Source of the DNA: JBCCDY01 sp039030555 | Lineage (GTDB): Bacteria; Bacteroidota; Bacteroidia; Cytophagales; Cyclobacteriaceae | Direction of reading: 5' to 3' | Assembly (NCBI GenBank): GCA_039030555.1 | Contig: JBCCDY010000001.1 | Location: forward strand, 434,001 to 498,000 | DNA: 64,000 nt | In this document: one piece after another, positions 60,558 to 64,000 of the stretch | How positions within the stretch are numbered: position 1 is the first letter of the stretch | Layout: every line of letters begins with the position of its first letter | Made by a program: the position numbers and the translations under genes | Notes under the pieces: generated by a model | The model's database searches: none | The model's input: the letters and a program-made list of their open reading frames with translations, nothing else | What the model was told of the DNA's origin: nothing

Positions 60558-63500
60558 ATGAGTTCTATAGTGTTTAATAACAAAGATAAGTTTAGGCTAA
60601 AATATTTCCTGATGCGAAGTTCACGGCATGCCGGTTATGGTAGGGTTAATGTACTGTTTTGGATAACTGTATTCTTGTTTTCCATCTTAACGAATATTGA
60701 GTCTTTTGCTCAAAGCAGTTCAGTCGGAATTGGAACGAATTCTCCGAGTCCCAGAGCAGTTTTACAATTGGTAGTTGAAGACCAAAATGGTAATCCTCAG
60801 GGTTTTTTGGCTCCCGTTGTTCAAACCATAAATCAAAGAGACAACATAGGTCCAACAGCTGCTGAAGCTGGGATGATTGTGTATGTTTCTGAAACGAATC
60901 TATTTTATTTCTGGAACGGTTCTCAGTGGATTGAGGGTCTGGGCGTTTTTGCAGGCTCGATAGCAGGTGGGGCTCTTACGGGAACATACCCAAACCCGGG
61001 CTTAGGAGTTGATGTAGTAACCAATGTCCAGTTAGCCCCAGCTTCCGTAACGAATACGAAAATTGCCAATGGTGCGGTAAATAGTTTGAGTATAGAGAAT
61101 GGAAGTGTCACCTCACAGGATATTGGAGATAATTCCATAGCATCAATTGATATTTTAGACGGAACGATATCTAACAACGATCTGGGTCCCGGTTCTGTGC
61201 AAACAGCACAAATTGCAGATGCAAGTATCCAATCCCAGGATATTGGAGATAATCAGGTAACTTTGAATACTCTAGAGAACGGAGGTCCAGATCAGGTTTT
61301 GACAACTGATCCTAGCGGAGAGCCTAGATATGAAGATCGAAGCAATTTCCAAAGCTCGTCCCTTCCAACAGGAAATATTTTTATAGGAAACGGAGGCAAT
61401 GTAGCTACTCCTCACCCAATTACGGGAGATGTTTCATTAAGCGTTACAGGAGATGTTCAATTAGGTACTGATGTAGTCACAACAAACGAATTAGCCCCTA
61501 ATGCTGTGACTACGAATGAAATAGCAGCTGGTGCAGTAGAGACAACTGATATTGCACTTTCTGCTGTCAACTCAACAATCATTCAAGACCTTTCTATCCA
61601 ATTAAATGACCTTGGAGACGACCAGGTAGGCTTAACAAAAATAGTAAACGCACCATCTGGAGTCAGAAATTTTCTGGTTACTAATGCCGCTACGGGAGAA
61701 CCGGAATACAGGACTCAGGCTGAAGTTATTCAAGGTTTAGCAGGAGATGGACTGCTAGAGGACGGCTCAGGAGAGTTAGATGTTGAAGTAGATGGCTCTA
61801 CAATCATAATTGACGGAATAACTAATGAACTGGGAGTTCCTGATGGAGGTATTGATAATGATCAACTAGCTCTTGATGCAGTAACAGGAGACCGGGTTTT
61901 AAATGAGTCTTTAACTGTTGCAGATTTACAAGGTAATAGCCCAGGAGTTTTTAGTGAACCAGCCCTTTTAGTTACAAGAAGGGTTGATATTAATGGAGAC
62001 GGGTTTTTTACGGCAGATTGGGAAAATGTAGGTCCAGATAGAGTAATTGTTACTGACCCAGTAACTGGAGAGTTTACTTCTGAGCCTAGGGGCAATTTTG
62101 ATCAACTTGTATTGGCACCAGGCGAAATTTTCATCGGTAGTGCAAGCTTGGCGCCCACACCAACAAGTGTAGGAGATGGTAATATTATGATTGGTGTTGG
62201 GTCGAACATAACTTTTCAATCGGTTGGAGGAGACGCTACACTTAGCAGTAGTGGACAATTAGATTTAAATGATAATCAAGTTGATGGAGACGAACTTGCC
62301 ACAAATGTTGCCGGGAATGGCTTAATTTATAATAATACGGCGGGGATAAATAGAATAGAGTTGGGTGGTGCTCTAGATATATCTACTACTATTGTTCAGG
62401 GATCAGATAATATGACCTTCGATAATTCAGGAGGAGGAAATTTTATCGTTCAGAGTACTTCAAGTTCAGTTTCTATTGATGGAAACTCAAACCTTGACGT
62501 AGATGGCGATCTAGATGTAGGCGATGACGTAACCATTACCGGGACAGCAGTAATCAATGACAATACACCTTCTACTAATTCAGTTACCGGAGCGTTGACC
62601 GTAGCAGGAGGGGTAGGTGTTGGCCAGAATCTAAACATAGCAGGAATAACTCGAATTGAAAATAACACGAATTCTTCAAGCCCTGCCGGAGGTGCATTAC
62701 AGGTTGTCGGAGGAGTTGGAATCGCTGCAGATGTGTTTATCGGGCAATCGTTGAATACGATTGGAAATGCTTTGTTAAATGGTCAGGTAAATCTCGGTAA
62801 CGCCCCAGACGACAACATCACCTTTGGAGGGAATATTTCTAATAGATCTGGGGATGATGCTTTATTTTTCGAAGGGCAGACGGAAGATAATATTCAAACC
62901 ATTTTTCGATTCGATGAGCCTACTGTTGCAGATAACATCATTGTATTTCCGGATGCTTCTGGAACGGTAGCACTTACTTCCGGTGTGGCTTTAGCTCCTG
63001 ACTTGGCGCTAACAACGGATAATTCAGGTCAAATCGTAGTGGCAGATGATGCTCAGGATTTTAATGTGAACAGCGACATCATCAATATTGCAAATAGTAC
63101 TACTGTTGGGACAACGACAATAAGCGGAGGAACAACAATCGTAAATTCAGAAAGAATTGATATTAATAGTACGAATATTAATATAGGGAACGGAGCTGGG
63201 GACAATTTAGATTTTATTGGTACAAGCACTTTCAGACAGAATAACTTTACCGTAGCTACTAGCTCTCCTATTACATCTTTAGAATCACCAGAAACAAACA
63301 TCATTGGTGCTCAAATTAATATTGGAAATAATGCTTCTGATCAGGTTGATTTTACTGCAAATGTAGATTTCAATAACGGTTTGGATGTAGATGCTGGTTT
63401 AGTTCAACTAGCAGATGGTGTAAATGTATCAATCGGTAATGGAACCATAACAACCGGTACTGGTCAGGTAAGTTTCGGAGGTAATGTGGACGCAAATAGC

Positions 63501-64000
63501 GGCCTCGATGTAACAGGGGCTTTCCAGGCTTTTGGCGACGTGACTTTGGGTGTTGGTCCACCGAGTGCAACAAATGTGATTGTAAATGGAACGACCAATT
63601 TTAACAATGCTGTTGTAACCTTCAATGGTGGAGGTATTACCATATCCACAGGAGGTACTCTCCAACTACCTACAGGAACTTCGGTAAATAGAATTACGAG
63701 CTCTACTGACGGATTTACCCCATCAGATAATGAACTGGCAACCACACAGGCAATACAGAATATAGTAGATGGGATCAGTTTGGATGATGGAAGTGGTATT
63801 ACAGTGGATAACGCAAATAATGAGATTGATTTAGGTGGAACTTTGGATCAACCTACGAATATTGCTACAGCTGGGTTTGATCTTCAGATAACAGGAACTG
63901 GACAATTAGATGTTTCTACTAATGCAGTTTTTTCCTCAGCTGATATTAATAGTGGAACCATAGACAATACAATAATAGGAGGGACGGCGGCGGCAGCGGC
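60558..64000 (+). CDS. Giant secreted repetitive fibre-like protein, N-terminal part
   Basis: An open frame runs from ATG 60558 (alternative ATG 60612) to the end of the window, at least 1147 codons, and is unfinished. A long N-terminal signal region ends near FSILTNIESFAQ. The rest is low in charge and rich in Gly, Asn, Asp, Thr and Val. Motifs recur: GSIAGGALTGTYPNPGLG, runs of VTTNELAPNAVTTNEIAAGAV type, NIGNGAGDNLDF type and NELATTQAIQNIV. These are typical of phage-tail-fibre-like and beta-helical adhesin proteins. A surface fibre or adhesin role is inferred. The final bases encode an Ala run (GGTAAAA). Confidence 0.85.
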   Translation, partial: MSSIVFNNKDKFRLKYFLMRSSRHAGYGRVNVLFWITVFLFSILTNIESFAQSSSVGIGTNSPSPRAVLQLVVEDQNGNPQGFLAPVVQTINQRDNIGPTAAEAGMIVYVSETNLFYFWNGSQWIEGLGVFAGSIAGGALTGTYPNPGLGVDVVTNVQLAPASVTNTKIANGAVNSLSIENGSVTSQDIGDNSIASIDILDGTISNNDLGPGSVQTAQIADASIQSQDIGDNQVTLNTLENGGPDQVLTTDPSGEPRYEDRSNFQSSSLPTGNIFIGNGGNVATPHPITGDVSLSVTGDVQLGTDVVTTNELAPNAVTTNEIAAGAVETTDIALSAVNSTIIQDLSIQLNDLGDDQVGLTKIVNAPSGVRNFLVTNAATGEPEYRTQAEVIQGLAGDGLLEDGSGELDVEVDGSTIIIDGITNELGVPDGGIDNDQLALDAVTGDRVLNESLTVADLQGNSPGVFSEPALLVTRRVDINGDGFFTADWENVGPDRVIVTDPVTGEFTSEPRGNFDQLVLAPGEIFIGSASLAPTPTSVGDGNIMIGVGSNITFQSVGGDATLSSSGQLDLNDNQVDGDELATNVAGNGLIYNNTAGINRIELGGALDISTTIVQGSDNMTFDNSGGGNFIVQSTSSSVSIDGNSNLDVDGDLDVGDDVTITGTAVINDNTPSTNSVTGALTVAGGVGVGQNLNIAGITRIENNTNSSSPAGGALQVVGGVGIAADVFIGQSLNTIGNALLNGQVNLGNAPDDNITFGGNISNRSGDDALFFEGQTEDNIQTIFRFDEPTVADNIIVFPDASGTVALTSGVALAPDLALTTDNSGQIVVADDAQDFNVNSDIINIANSTTVGTTTISGGTTIVNSERIDINSTNINIGNGAGDNLDFIGTSTFRQNNFTVATSSPITSLESPETNIIGAQINIGNNASDQVDFTANVDFNNGLDVDAGLVQLADGVNVSIGNGTITTGTGQVSFGGNVDANSGLDVTGAFQAFGDVTLGVGPPSATNVIVNGTTNFNNAVVTFNGGGITISTGGTLQLPTGTSVNRITSSTDGFTPSDNELATTQAIQNIVDGISLDDGSGITVDNANNEIDLGGTLDQPTNIATAGFDLQITGTGQLDVSTNAVFSSADINSGTIDNTIIGGTAAAA

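Noticed and set aside
60646..63745. Series of open frames on the minus strand, 60-96 codons, through the fibre gene
   Set aside because: They mirror the long plus-strand frame, have biased Ser/Val/Thr composition and no start signals; the plus frame is open throughout and has a signal peptide.
1..64000. CRISPR arrays, IS elements or prophage genes
   Set aside because: No regularly spaced repeats, transposase, integrase or phage structural genes were seen on either strand.

Overview
The window looks like a chromosomal segment of a member of the Bacteroidota, most likely the Cytophagales (a relative of marine gliding genera such as Marivirga or Fulvivirga; inferred from gene families, not from a search). 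Supporting signs are an AT-rich genome, promoter boxes of the Bacteroidota TAnnTTTG type, a TonB-dependent receptor with a carboxypeptidase-like N-terminal domain, an ECF sigma / anti-sigma pair, a LytTR membrane protein, lamin-tail-domain proteins, a PG_1098-type methyltransferase and a eukaryote-like long IleRS. Nothing suggests a plasmid or prophage, and no CRISPR array or insertion sequence was seen.

Layout. 1-1020: the end of a TPR protein. 1124-7424: a fatty-acid beta-oxidation operon, MarR regulator - fadN - (four-helix-bundle gene) - fadA - fadE, closed by a strong terminator. 7746-16726: housekeeping and secreted genes (transglutaminase-like protein, methyltransferase, asd, a lamin-tail protein, a degenerate DksA-like protein, scpB, a DJ-1-like lipoprotein, RidA). 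16840-19158: a long acyl-CoA dehydrogenase/oxidase. 19352-19538: a tRNA-Arg(CCU) gene sitting inside what look like the two halves of a second, degenerate tRNA. 19674-27131: an S41 peptidase, a PPOX-fold protein, a truncated histidine-kinase-like protein, a sterol-desaturase-family protein and a TPR/PAS histidine kinase.

27284-35184 is the most unusual stretch. Two neighbouring genes each carry one half of a DUF4331-type protein. They are followed by a TPR lipoprotein and a TonB receptor. Next comes a five-gene thiol/redox-looking operon (CPVC mini-thioredoxin, secreted protein, DUF2024, CPGC redoxin, MarR-like regulator with a CxxC...C...C tail), with a clear inverted repeat in its promoter. 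35216-40472: a LytTR protein, a sigma/anti-sigma pair, small membrane and lipoproteins, a possible HEPN protein and a toxin-antitoxin module whose toxin is broken by two frameshifts.

41026-45224 is a sulfide/persulfide detoxification operon: ArsR-type regulator with cysteines, TauE/SafE exporter, persulfide dioxygenase-rhodanese fusion, a rhodanese with an in-frame stop, and two half-length YeeE/YedE transporters. 45227-60384: a receiver protein, an orphan CoxIII-like protein, mfd, a DUF547 lipoprotein, glyS, an MtfA-like protein with a damaged zinc motif, dgt, an RND/MMPL transporter and ileS. 60558-64000: the start of a giant secreted repetitive fibre-like protein that runs off the window.
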